Source: Oscillibacter sp. CAG:241
Lineage (GTDB): Bacteria > Bacillota > Clostridia > Oscillospirales > Oscillospiraceae
Length of the DNA stretch: 11,624 nt
NCBI GenBank assembly: GCA_000435975.1
Contig: FR884062.1
Location: 1-11,624 of the forward strand
Reading direction: 5' to 3'
A program made the translations under genes and the position numbers. The notes below the pieces were generated by a model. The model worked only from the letters and a program-made list of their open reading frames with translations, was not told the origin of the DNA and did no database searches. This document shows positions 1-6,407 of this stretch, piece after piece. Positions within the stretch are counted from its first letter, which is position 1; each line of letters starts with the position of its first letter.

Positions 1-411
1 CGTCCGCTGCCGCCGGGCCGGGATGCCGCCGGGGTGCGGCCCCCGGCCTTTGCCGCCGCCTTTGTCCGATCCGTCCGGGATGCCGCCGGGGCCATGGTGC
101 AGATCTGCGGCTTTGTGGTGTTTTTCCTGGCGGCGCTGCGGCTGACGGCACGGCTGACGGGGCTGTCCCACCCGCTGCTGTCCGGGGCGGTGGAGCTGAC
201 CCAGGGGATCCTGGCCCTGCCCGCCACGCCCACGGGCTTCGTGTGGGCGGCGGCGCTGCTGGGATGGGGCGGCCTGTCGGTTCACGGGCAGTCTGCCGCC
301 GTGCTGTCCGGCACGGATCTGCCTCTGGGGCCGTATCTGGCTGCCAAGGCAGCCCAGGCTGCTCTGTCTGCCCTGCTGGCCTGGCCTGTGAGCCGGTATC
401 TGTGGGGATAG
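1..411 (+). CDS. Gate-domain membrane protein, YlbJ-like, C-terminal part only
   Basis: The frame is open from the first base of the window and ends at TAG 409-411, so the start lies upstream. The internal GTG at 34 has no ribosome binding site and is not a believable start. The visible 136 residues hold a hydrophobic segment (ICGFVVFFLAALRL) and a second hydrophobic stretch carrying the motif LLGWGGLSVHGQ. In family knowledge this pattern is the nucleoside-recognition 'Gate' domain as found in the sporulation integral membrane protein YlbJ; SpmA and SpmB carry the same domain. The protein would sit in the cytoplasmic membrane, and its transported ligand, if any, is unknown. It lies 67 bases upstream of a D-Ala-D-Ala carboxypeptidase, which recalls the B. 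subtilis dacB-spmA-spmB grouping and makes a sporulation role plausible. Assignment to YlbJ rather than another Gate protein rests on the GWGGLSVH motif alone. The N-terminal half is not visible. Confidence 0.72.
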   Translation, partial: RPLPPGRDAAGVRPPAFAAAFVRSVRDAAGAMVQICGFVVFFLAALRLTARLTGLSHPLLSGAVELTQGILALPATPTGFVWAAALLGWGGLSVHGQSAAVLSGTDLPLGPYLAAKAAQAALSALLAWPVSRYLWG

Positions 412-465
412 GGCGGGGGGGGCGTTCTTGTTTTCCGGCCCCGCGCATACAGTGAAGAAAAAAAC

Positions 466-475
466 AGGGGAGGGG
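466..475 (+). promoter_or_regulatory. Ribosome binding site deciding the carboxypeptidase start
   Basis: AGGGGAGGGG contains a GGAGG core (469-473) 5 bases before ATG 479 and 8 bases before ATG 482. It rules out the longer frame that opens with TTG at 428, which would remove the N-terminal position of the signal peptide. Confidence 0.7.
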
Positions 476-478
476 CTT

Positions 479-1624
479 ATGATGAAAAAATGGCTCGGGG
501 GCGCAATGCTCCTGCTGATGCTGCTGGCGCTGTGGCCGGGAAGGACCTGGGGCGTGGAGCTGCCGGTGCAGGCGGAGGCGGCGCTGCTGATGGAGAAGGA
601 AACGGGGCAGGTGCTGTACGCCAAAAATGAGCACCAGGCTATGGAGCCAGCCAGCGTCACCAAGGTCATGACCCTGCTGCTGGTGATGGAGGCCATCGAC
701 AGCGGGACCCTGTCCTATGACGATACCGTCACCGTCAGCGCCTATGCCGCCTCCATGGGAGGCAGCCAGATCTTCCTGTCCGAGGGGGAGAGCATCACGG
801 TGGAGGACCTGCTGAAGGGGGTGTGCGTGTCCAGCGGCAACGACGCCGCCGTGGCCCTGGCGGAAAAGACGGCGGGGGTCACGGAGCTGTTTGTGGAGCG
901 GATGAACAACCGGGCCCGGGAGCTGGGGATGCAGGACACCCATTTCGTCAACTGCACCGGCCTTCCGGCGGAGGGGCACGTTACCAGCGCCTGGGACATC
1001 GCCGTGATGTCCCGGGAGCTGATCGTGAATCACCCGGACATCCGGCGGTTTACCACCATCTGGATGGACACCCTGCGGGACGGACAGTTTCAGCTGTCCA
1101 ACACCAACAAGCTCATCCGGTTTTACCAGGGAGCTACGGGGCTGAAAACCGGCTCCACGGACTCCGCCAGATACTGCATCTCCGCCACGGCGGAGCGGGA
1201 GGGCATGGAGCTGATCGCCGTGGTGCTGAAATCCCCCTCGGGGCAGCAGCGGTTCGAGGACGCCAAAGCCCTGCTGAACTACGGGTTCTCCACCTACGGC
1301 CTGGTGCATGCGTCTCCGGAGGAGCCGCTGCCGCCGGTGCCGGTGCAGCTGGGGGCCCAGGGAACGGTGCAGCCCCGGGTGGACCCGGCGGAGGGCCTGC
1401 TGCTGGCGGAAAAATCCCGGCTTCAGGGGCTGGAGCAGACCGTGACCCTGCCGGAGTCTGCGGAGGCCCCGGTGCGGCAGGGAGACGTGCTGGGTACGCT
1501 GACGGTGACCCAGAACGGGGAGACGGTGCTGGAGGTCCCCATCCGGGCGGCGGAGACCGTGGAAAAGCTGACCTTCGGGCAGATGCTGCTGCGCCTGGCC
1601 CGGACCATGTGCTTCTGCGGGTGA
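479..1624 (+). CDS. D-alanyl-D-alanine carboxypeptidase, S11/PBP5 family (DacF-like)
   Basis: This secreted serine peptidase removes the terminal D-alanine from peptidoglycan pentapeptides and so limits cross-linking. From ATG 479 it has 381 residues. A signal peptide covers residues 1 to about 25 (MMKK, then a leucine-rich core). The active-site triad is complete: SVTK (Ser59, Lys62), SGN (119-121) and KTG (223-225). Residues from about 273 to 363 look like the beta-rich PBP5 C-terminal domain. The last 18 residues (TFGQMLLRLARTM and onward) fit the amphipathic membrane anchor of the family and end oddly in CFCG. The start is set by AGGGGAGGGG at 466-475; ATG 479 and ATG 482 are both possible, while an in-frame TTG at 428 has no such site. 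The upstream neighbour is a Gate-domain protein. Vegetative DacA-type versus sporulation DacB/DacF-type cannot be decided from sequence alone. Confidence 0.93.
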   Translation: MMKKWLGGAMLLLMLLALWPGRTWGVELPVQAEAALLMEKETGQVLYAKNEHQAMEPASVTKVMTLLLVMEAIDSGTLSYDDTVTVSAYAASMGGSQIFLSEGESITVEDLLKGVCVSSGNDAAVALAEKTAGVTELFVERMNNRARELGMQDTHFVNCTGLPAEGHVTSAWDIAVMSRELIVNHPDIRRFTTIWMDTLRDGQFQLSNTNKLIRFYQGATGLKTGSTDSARYCISATAEREGMELIAVVLKSPSGQQRFEDAKALLNYGFSTYGLVHASPEEPLPPVPVQLGAQGTVQPRVDPAEGLLLAEKSRLQGLEQTVTLPESAEAPVRQGDVLGTLTVTQNGETVLEVPIRAAETVEKLTFGQMLLRLARTMCFCG

Positions 1625-1643
1625 TCCTTGGCGGAAGCTGAAC

Positions 1644-1671
1644 TTGCGGGCAGACAGGGCTATGCTATAAT
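1644..1671 (+). promoter_or_regulatory. SigA-type promoter with extended -10 for the 1701 gene
   Basis: The -10 box TATAAT at 1666-1671 is perfect and is preceded by TG at 1663-1664, giving an extended -10. A weak -35, TTGCGG (1644-1649), lies 16 bases upstream. Transcription would begin near 1678, leaving a leader of about 20 bases before GTG 1701. Confidence 0.7.
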
Positions 1672-1700
1672 AAAGGCAAATCCACATACAGGAAACGGCG

Positions 1701-2210
1701 GTGCATGAAGCCTTGAAAAATATTCTTCAATATCTGACCCCGGAGATCCTGGCCTGGGAGAGCGGCAATATCCGGGAGGTCCGGCCCCTGGGCAGCGCTC
1801 TGTGCCTGCCGGACGGGCGGGAGTGGTACGCCTTCGGCTTTACCCGGAATGCGTATGACGGCAGTCTCAGCCTGCTGATGGCGTCCTCCCAAAGGGAGTG
1901 CGGAGAATGGGCGCGGGCCAACAGTCCGGTGGCTATCCGCTTCGGCGCGCAGCGGTATCTTATCGATGGGACCGGCTATGAGATGTTCGATGGCAGCAAC
2001 GATCAGCTGTTCCGGCTGTCACTGCTGCTGCGGGACCGCCCGTCCATGCCGGACTGGCTGAGAAGCACGCCGCTGTCCCGGCTCCTGATGGTGGACGCCC
2101 GGGTGGACCGGGCCCCGGAGCGCATCCCCGGCGGTCCGGCGGAGCTGCTGCTGCGGGATGGGCGCGGCTGGGACCTGACCGCGCCCCGGGCAGAGCTGCG
2201 GACTATGTGA
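1701..2210 (+). CDS. Hypothetical protein, 169 residues, unknown function
   Basis: I do not recognise this family. It starts with GTG 1701, behind a modest AGGAAA-like site at 1690-1695; the nearby ATG at 1705 is in another frame. The protein looks soluble, with no signal peptide or membrane segment. The first 110 residues read as an alternating alpha/beta domain: a helical start (ALKNILQYL), then strands around REWYAFGFTRN, DGSLSLLMAS, VAIRFGAQRYLIDG and FRLSLLLRDRP. The C-terminal part (about 112-169) is rich in Arg, Pro and Asp. No catalytic motif or cysteine cluster is visible. It has its own good promoter and stands between a carboxypeptidase and pgi with no overlap to either, so the neighbours give no clear functional hint. 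The codon pattern resembles its neighbours, which supports a real gene. Confidence 0.75.
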   Translation: MHEALKNILQYLTPEILAWESGNIREVRPLGSALCLPDGREWYAFGFTRNAYDGSLSLLMASSQRECGEWARANSPVAIRFGAQRYLIDGTGYEMFDGSNDQLFRLSLLLRDRPSMPDWLRSTPLSRLLMVDARVDRAPERIPGGPAELLLRDGRGWDLTAPRAELRTM

Positions 2211-2246
2211 TCGGATAAGATTTTCACCGTTTCGACGGGTATCCCC

Positions 2247-2275
2247 TTGTATTTTCCCGGGAAAAGCGGTAAGAT
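2247..2275 (+). promoter_or_regulatory. Candidate pgi promoter with a palindromic spacer
   Basis: A -35-like TTGTAT (2247-2252) and a -10-like TAAGAT (2270-2275) are 17 bases apart. The perfect 14-base palindrome TTTTCCCGGGAAAA (2252-2265) fills most of the spacer and would be well placed for a repressor. The leader to ATG 2319 is about 37 bases and contains AGGAGG at 2305-2310. Both boxes match the consensus only partly, so the promoter call is moderate. Confidence 0.5.
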
Positions 2276-2318
2276 ACGAGATGATGGATAAATCCGATAC
2301 ACATAGGAGGTAATCTCT

Positions 2319-3656
2319 ATGATCCAGGTGGACCTGACCCACATGCGGCATTTTATCGCGCTGCCCTATGAGGCGGCGCTGGCGCCCCGGCTGCGCATTG
2401 CCCACAATCATTTGCAGAAGAGCGACGGCCCCGGCGGCGAGTTCACCGGCTGGGTGCGCCTGCCCCAGGAATACGACCGGGAGGAGTTCGCCCGCATCCA
2501 GGCAGCGGCCCGGCGCATCCAGAGCGATTCCCAGGCCCTGGTGGTCATCGGCATCGGCGGGTCCTATCTGGGGGCCCGGGGCGTTATCGAGTGCCTGTGC
2601 TCCCCCAACTATAATCTGAAGCGGAAGAACACGCCCAACATCTATTTCGTGGGCAACGGCCTGTCCGACCGGCAGCTGCGGGAGACGATGGAGCTGCTGG
2701 AGGGGGTGGACTTCTCCGTGAACGTCATCTCCAAGTCCGGCACCACCACGGAGCCCGCCGTGGCCTTCCGGTTCTTCCGGGAGCTGCTGGAGAAGAAATA
2801 CGGCCCGGAGGGGGCGGCAAAGCGCATTTACGCCACCACCGACCGGCACAAGGGCGCGCTGAAAGCCCTGGCCGTCCAGGCCGGGTATGAGAGCTTTGTG
2901 GTGCCCGATGACATCGGCGGACGATACAGCGTGCTCACCGCCGTGGGCCTGCTGCCCATCGCCGTGGCCGGAGTGGATATTCAGGCGCTGATGCAGGGCG
3001 CGGCCCGGATGCAGGAGGCCTGCACCGCCGGGGATATGGAGCAGAATCCCGCCTGGCAGTATGCCGGAGCCCGGTATCAGCTCTATCGCGCCGGGAAGAA
3101 GATCGAGGTTCTGGCGGCCTATGAGCCTGCCTTCCGGTTTATGTCCGAGTGGTGGAAGCAGCTGTACGGCGAGTCCGAGGGCAAGGAGAGCAAGGGGCTT
3201 TTCCCCGCCAGCGTGGAATTTACCGCCGACCTGCACTCCATGGGGCAGTATATCCAGCAGGGCGAGCGGCACCTGTTTGAAACGGTGGTGCGCTTTGACC
3301 CGGAGGCAGGGGAGAGCGCGGTACCCTTCGACGCCGCCGACGGCGACGGGCTGAACTTCCTGGCCGGAAAAACCATGGACTTTATCCGCACCCAGGCCAT
3401 GGACGGCACCCTGCTGGCCCACGAGGAGGGCGGCGTGCCCAACATCATTCTGCGCTGCGAGGCACTGGACGCAGACACCCTGGGGCAGCTGATCTACTTC
3501 TTCGAATACGCCTGCGGCCTGTCCGGCTATCTGCTGGACGTGAACCCCTTCGATCAGCCCGGCGTGGAGGCCTATAAGAAGAATATGTTCGCCCTGCTGG
3601 GAAAGCCCGGCTATGAGGACATGGGCAAGGCCCTGCGGGAAAAGCTGGGCCGGTAA
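2319..3656 (+). CDS. pgi: Glucose-6-phosphate isomerase
   Basis: This cytosolic enzyme interconverts glucose-6-phosphate and fructose-6-phosphate at the head of glycolysis. The 445-residue length matches the short bacterial form seen in Firmicutes. Visible motifs in order: GIGGSYLGAR (78-87), the sugar-phosphate-binding SKSGTTTEP (138-146), the first family signature around DDIGGRYSV (197-205), GESEGK (284-289) carrying the catalytic glutamate region, ADLHSMGQY with His306, and the second signature NPFDQPGVEAYK with Lys420. All expected catalytic residues are present. ATG 2319 follows AGGAGG by 8 bases. It appears to be transcribed alone from a promoter at 2247-2275, with no other glycolytic gene beside it. 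I see no clear terminator after it, so read-through into the next gene is possible. Confidence 0.98.
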   Translation: MIQVDLTHMRHFIALPYEAALAPRLRIAHNHLQKSDGPGGEFTGWVRLPQEYDREEFARIQAAARRIQSDSQALVVIGIGGSYLGARGVIECLCSPNYNLKRKNTPNIYFVGNGLSDRQLRETMELLEGVDFSVNVISKSGTTTEPAVAFRFFRELLEKKYGPEGAAKRIYATTDRHKGALKALAVQAGYESFVVPDDIGGRYSVLTAVGLLPIAVAGVDIQALMQGAARMQEACTAGDMEQNPAWQYAGARYQLYRAGKKIEVLAAYEPAFRFMSEWWKQLYGESEGKESKGLFPASVEFTADLHSMGQYIQQGERHLFETVVRFDPEAGESAVPFDAADGDGLNFLAGKTMDFIRTQAMDGTLLAHEEGGVPNIILRCEALDADTLGQLIYFFEYACGLSGYLLDVNPFDQPGVEAYKKNMFALLGKPGYEDMGKALREKLGR

Positions 3657-3675
3657 AAAACCGTATATTTTCCCA

Positions 3676-3704
3676 TTGCCATTTCCGTCGAGTTATGGTA
3701 TGGT
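3676..3704 (+). promoter_or_regulatory. Candidate promoter of the small P-loop gene
   Basis: TTGCCA (3676-3681) matches five of six -35 bases. TATGGT (3699-3704) stands 17 bases on and is preceded by TG at 3696-3697, giving an extended -10. A second TG plus TATACA (3701-3709) overlaps it. The ribosome binding site AAAAGGAGTGAT (3717-3728) lies just before ATG 3734. Confidence 0.55.
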
Positions 3705-3733
3705 ATACATATATGCAAAAGGAGTGATCTCTT

Positions 3734-4144
3734 ATGGTTAGATTGATTATGGGCGACAACGGCGCAGGCAAGACCAAGCAGCTCATCGAGCTGGTTCATG
3801 CCTCCGTGGCCGAGGAGGGCGGCTGTGTCGTCTGCATCGAGCCCGGCGCTGATATGACGTACGATATCAAGTCCAGCGTGCGTCTGGTCAATGCTGGTGA
3901 ATACCACCTGGATTCTTTTGAGTGCCTGCGGGGCTTCATCAGCGGTCTGTATGCGGGCAATTACGATATTTCCCACGTCTATGTGGACAACCTCTGCAAG
4001 ATCGTACATAGCGAGGACTTCACCGCCGTGGAAAAGTTCCTGTGCTGGCTGGACAAGTTCAGCGACGCCAACACCGTGAAGTTCACCGTGACCCTTACCG
4101 CCGACGCTTCCGTGGCTACTGATGGCATGCGCAAGTATCTGTAA
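3734..4144 (+). CDS. Small P-loop NTPase-like protein, unknown function
   Basis: A 136-residue soluble protein whose N-terminus is a Walker A loop, GDNGAGKTK (7-15), directly after the first beta strand (VRLIM). A hydrophobic strand ending in aspartate, HVYVDN (81-86, Asp85), is the best Walker B candidate. A further strand, FTVTLTAD (117-124), fits the third core strand of a minimal P-loop fold. From memory, very similar short proteins (MIKLIMG-GxGKTKQLIEL, then FISGLYAGN) occur widely in Clostridia and are sometimes labelled PilT-like, but I know of no established function. It binds a nucleotide by inference only; no partner domain, membrane segment or DNA-binding motif is visible. It has its own promoter and an excellent ribosome binding site. 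It ends against a strong terminator, so it is probably a single-gene unit, possibly with read-through from pgi. Confidence 0.88.
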   Translation: MVRLIMGDNGAGKTKQLIELVHASVAEEGGCVVCIEPGADMTYDIKSSVRLVNAGEYHLDSFECLRGFISGLYAGNYDISHVYVDNLCKIVHSEDFTAVEKFLCWLDKFSDANTVKFTVTLTADASVATDGMRKYL

Positions 4145-4176
4145 GCCAAAAGAGCCTGTAACACCTGTAACAGCTG

Positions 4177-4211
4177 AAAAATCCCTTGACCGGCACGGTC
4201 AAGGGATTTTT
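4177..4211. terminator. Bidirectional intrinsic terminator between convergent genes
   Basis: A perfect 16-bp stem (4177-4192 with 4196-4211) closes over a 3-base loop, GCA. It has a run of A on the left and T on the right, so it can stop transcription in both directions. It lies between the end of the P-loop gene (4144) and the end of mnmA (4234), which converge here. Confidence 0.93.
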
Positions 4212-4233
4212 TGCGCGTGTGGGTATCTGCTTG

Positions 4234-5298
4234 TCAGTCCTCGATGACGCCGCCGCCCAGCACCTGATCCCCGTCGTACAGCACCACGGCCTGGCCGGCG
4301 GTGACGGCCCGCTGGGGCCGGTCAAAGACTACCTCTATCCGCTGCCCCTCCAGGGGGGTGACCGTGGCCTCCGCCTCCGTCTGGCTGTACCGGGTTTTGG
4401 CGGTAACCCGGATGGGGCCCGCCGGGGCCTGCCCGGCAATCCAGTTCACCCGGCAGGCAGTGAGGCGGCCGGTGAACAGATCCTCGTTGTCGCCCAGAAG
4501 GATGGTGTTGTCCGCGGCGTTTTTCCGCACCACATACACATGCTTCCCGGCGGACACCCCCAGGCCCTTGCGCTGGCCGGTGGTGTAGCAGGGAAGGCCC
4601 TTGTGGCGGCCCAGCACATGACCGTCCTGGTCCACAAAGTCCCCGGGCTCCATAGTCACATGGCCATACTCCCGCAGAAACTCCGCATAATCCCCGTCGG
4701 GGACGAAGCAGATATCCTGGCTGTCCGCCTTGTCGGCGTTCAGCAGCCCCGCCTGACGGGCACTGTCGCGGATGGCGGGCTTGTCATAGTTCCCCACCGG
4801 CAGCAGCAGATGGGCCAGCTGGTGCTGGGTCAGCTGATAGAGCACATAGCTCTGGTCCTTGCGCCGGTCCCGGCCCCGCAGCAGACGGTACAGTCCGGTG
4901 TCCGGGTCCCGGTCCACCCGGGCATAGTGCCCGGTGGCGATATAGTCATACCCCAGCACCAGAGCCCGGTCCAGCAGGGCCCCGAACTTCAGGCAGCGGT
5001 TGCAGTCGATGCAGGGATTCGGCGTGTGCCCGGCGCAGTATTCCGCCACAAAGCGGTCCATGACCTCCCGGGCGAAGCGCTCCGTTTCGTTGAACACATA
5101 GAATTTCATGCCCAGCCGGTAGGCCACGGACCGCGCATCGTCCGCATCGTCGGCAGAGCAGCAGGTCCCCGCCTTCTCCCCGTTATACAGCCGCAGCATG
5201 GCTCCGTCGCAGTCGTACCCCTGCTGCCGCAGCAGCAGCGCCGCGGCGCTGCTGTCCACGCCGCCGGACATGGCCACCAATACGCGTTTTCCTTCCAC
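4234..5298 (-). CDS. mnmA: tRNA-specific 2-thiouridylase MnmA
   Basis: MnmA activates U34 of tRNA-Lys, -Glu and -Gln with ATP and inserts sulfur received from a cysteine desulfurase relay, giving 2-thiouridine at the wobble base. It is 354 residues from GTG 5298, the usual family length. Motifs: the ATP pyrophosphatase loop SGGVDSS (11-17); CCSADDADDAR; NPCIDCNRCLKF with the expected nucleophile Cys99; ATGHYAR (121-127); DSQDICF with the second catalytic Cys197; GQRKGLGV (241-248); and a C-terminal beta domain ending in VLGGGVIED. An in-frame ATG at 5316 is rejected as start because the ribosome binding site AGGAGG (5310-5305) would then lie inside the coding sequence, exactly 6 bases before GTG 5298. 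It lies 41 bases downstream of a histidine-kinase-like gene on the same strand with no clear promoter between, so the two are probably cotranscribed. Confidence 0.97.
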   Translation of the reverse strand: MEGKRVLVAMSGGVDSSAAALLLRQQGYDCDGAMLRLYNGEKAGTCCSADDADDARSVAYRLGMKFYVFNETERFAREVMDRFVAEYCAGHTPNPCIDCNRCLKFGALLDRALVLGYDYIATGHYARVDRDPDTGLYRLLRGRDRRKDQSYVLYQLTQHQLAHLLLPVGNYDKPAIRDSARQAGLLNADKADSQDICFVPDGDYAEFLREYGHVTMEPGDFVDQDGHVLGRHKGLPCYTTGQRKGLGVSAGKHVYVVRKNAADNTILLGDNEDLFTGRLTACRVNWIAGQAPAGPIRVTAKTRYSQTEAEATVTPLEGQRIEVVFDRPQRAVTAGQAVVLYDGDQVLGGGVIED

Positions 5299-5304
5299 GC
5301 CAGA

Positions 5305-5310
5305 CCTCCT
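5305..5310 (-). promoter_or_regulatory. Ribosome binding site deciding the mnmA start
   Basis: On the minus strand AGGAGG is followed after 6 bases by GTG 5298. This places the true start six codons inside the longest open frame, which begins with ATG 5316. The resulting N-terminus (MEGKRVLVAMSGGVDSS) fits MnmA proteins, where the P-loop-like motif begins near residue 10. Confidence 0.85.
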
Positions 5311-5339
5311 GTGCATAAATCCGGTAAAACCGGGAAAAA

Positions 5340-6158
5340 TTACTCAATATAGTTTTTGGTGAACGCCTGATACGGCAGGGCGTCCGCCAGCTCCACCAGC
5401 GTGGGGTTGAAGCCGCCGGCATAGTGGAACGGCATGTCCCGCACCAGGGTCACGCCGCTGCGGCGGTCCGGCAGGCGCACCGTCACCGTGGTGCCCTGCC
5501 CCTCCCGGGATGACACCACAAGGCTGCCGCCGTGGCCCTGGGCAATGCGGCGGCACAGAGGCAGACCCAGCCCCAGGCCGTGGGCCGGCAGGTCCATATT
5601 GCTGTGCTGCCACCGGTCAAACAGCTGGGCCTGTTTGTCCTGCGGAATGCCGGAGCCGCTGTCCTTCACCGACAGCAGCACGCAGCCCTGGCCGGAGCGC
5701 AGGCACACGTCCACGGTCCCGCCCCGGGGAGTGAATTTCATGGCGTTGGATACCAGGTTCCAGAACAGCCGGGCCAGATACTCCCGGTTGACAGCCACGG
5801 TGTGGGCCCGTTCCGGGCAGGTAAAGGTCAGCCGCAGCTCCATCAGCTGGGCCAGGGCCTCCCCCTGGCGGCACAGACCGTCCAGAAAGCGCACCAGCTC
5901 CACATTTTCCGTATCCAGAGGCTTTTCCTCTGCCAGCATAGGCGCGTCGGACAGATTGTTCACCACCCGCAGGATGCGGTAATAGCTCTGGCACAGAATG
6001 GCGGCACTGCGGTCGGTGTCGGTGCTGGCGTCCCGCGCCTGCTCCGGGGCAAGGCGTCCCAAAGCTGCGTGGATGTTGGCCAGAGAGCCCCGCAGCTGCG
6101 TGGCGATGCCCGGCAGGATCTCCCGGAGCATTTGCTTTTCCGTTTCGCTGTACTCCAT
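5340..6158 (-). CDS. Soluble histidine-kinase-like ATPase lacking the phospho-acceptor histidine
   Basis: A 272-residue cytoplasmic protein with no membrane or sensor segment. Residues about 5-75 form a helical region resembling a dimerisation/phosphotransfer domain. Residues about 120-230 are a full HATPase_c domain: N-box NLVSNAMKF (134-142), G1 DSGSGIP (166-172), F-box LFDRW (179-183) and G2 GLGLGLPLCRRI (194-205). In the H-box, where kinases read HELRTPL, this protein reads TQLRGSL (20-26), so Thr20 replaces the histidine; no other histidine lies in that position. ATP binding should be intact, but autophosphorylation at the usual site should not occur. A tail after the ATPase domain (about 232-272, with YAGGFNPTLVELADALP) is not part of HATPase_c. 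There is no response regulator beside it. ATG 6158 is preceded by AAGGAGG (6174-6168) with 9 bases between. It precedes mnmA by 41 bases. Confidence 0.88.
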   Translation of the reverse strand: MEYSETEKQMLREILPGIATQLRGSLANIHAALGRLAPEQARDASTDTDRSAAILCQSYYRILRVVNNLSDAPMLAEEKPLDTENVELVRFLDGLCRQGEALAQLMELRLTFTCPERAHTVAVNREYLARLFWNLVSNAMKFTPRGGTVDVCLRSGQGCVLLSVKDSGSGIPQDKQAQLFDRWQHSNMDLPAHGLGLGLPLCRRIAQGHGGSLVVSSREGQGTTVTVRLPDRRSGVTLVRDMPFHYAGGFNPTLVELADALPYQAFTKNYIE

Positions 6159-6238
6159 ATGATACAGCCTCCTTCCCCTGTATACGATTCCGGGAAGGCA
6201 TAGGACTTATCCCCGGAATGATCTGGCTGTCATGTGAG

Positions 6239-6247
6239 TTTATACCA
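6239..6247 (-). promoter_or_regulatory. Possible extended -10 promoter for the kinase-mnmA unit
   Basis: Reading the minus strand, TG (6247-6246) is followed by one base and TATAAA (6244-6239), an extended -10. No good -35 lies at the right distance. The start of transcription would fall near 6232, about 75 bases before ATG 6158. The evidence is limited to this one box. Confidence 0.35.
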
Positions 6248-6325
6248 TACTATATCAAACGCAAAGGAAAAACACAAGATATTTGTCGCAACCTGCTAAA
6301 AGATAAAAAAATTTGCAAGCGGGTA

Positions 6326-6354
6326 TTGCATTTTCCAGAATTCTCGCATATAAT
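6326..6354 (+). promoter_or_regulatory. SigA-type promoter of gap
   Basis: TTGCAT (6326-6331) and a perfect TATAAT (6349-6354) are separated by exactly 17 bases. Transcription would begin near 6361, which argues against the in-frame ATG at 6369 as a start, because that would leave about 8 leader bases without a ribosome binding site. The spacer holds AGAATTCT (6337-6344), a short palindrome. An inverted pair TGCAA (6314-6318) and TTGCA (6326-6330) covers the -35. The whole 6159-6407 spacer is AT-rich and contains only these divergent signals. Confidence 0.8.
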
Positions 6355-6407
6355 ACTAAACGTACCATATGTTTGATATATTCCATCACAGAGAGGAAGC
6401 TGTATTT

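Noticed and set aside
4155..4172. Tandem 9-base repeat CCTGTAACA, twice
   Set aside because: Two short copies beside the terminator; too little to support a function and easily due to chance or slippage.
5321..5333. Small hairpin CCGGT-AAA-ACCGG between the kinase-like gene and mnmA
   Set aside because: Only a 5-bp stem with no T-run after it on the minus strand; not a convincing terminator or attenuator.
6369..6407. Upstream in-frame ATG as the gap start
   Set aside because: It would lie about 8 bases after the predicted transcription start with no ribosome binding site, and would add 13 residues before the usual GAPDH N-terminus.
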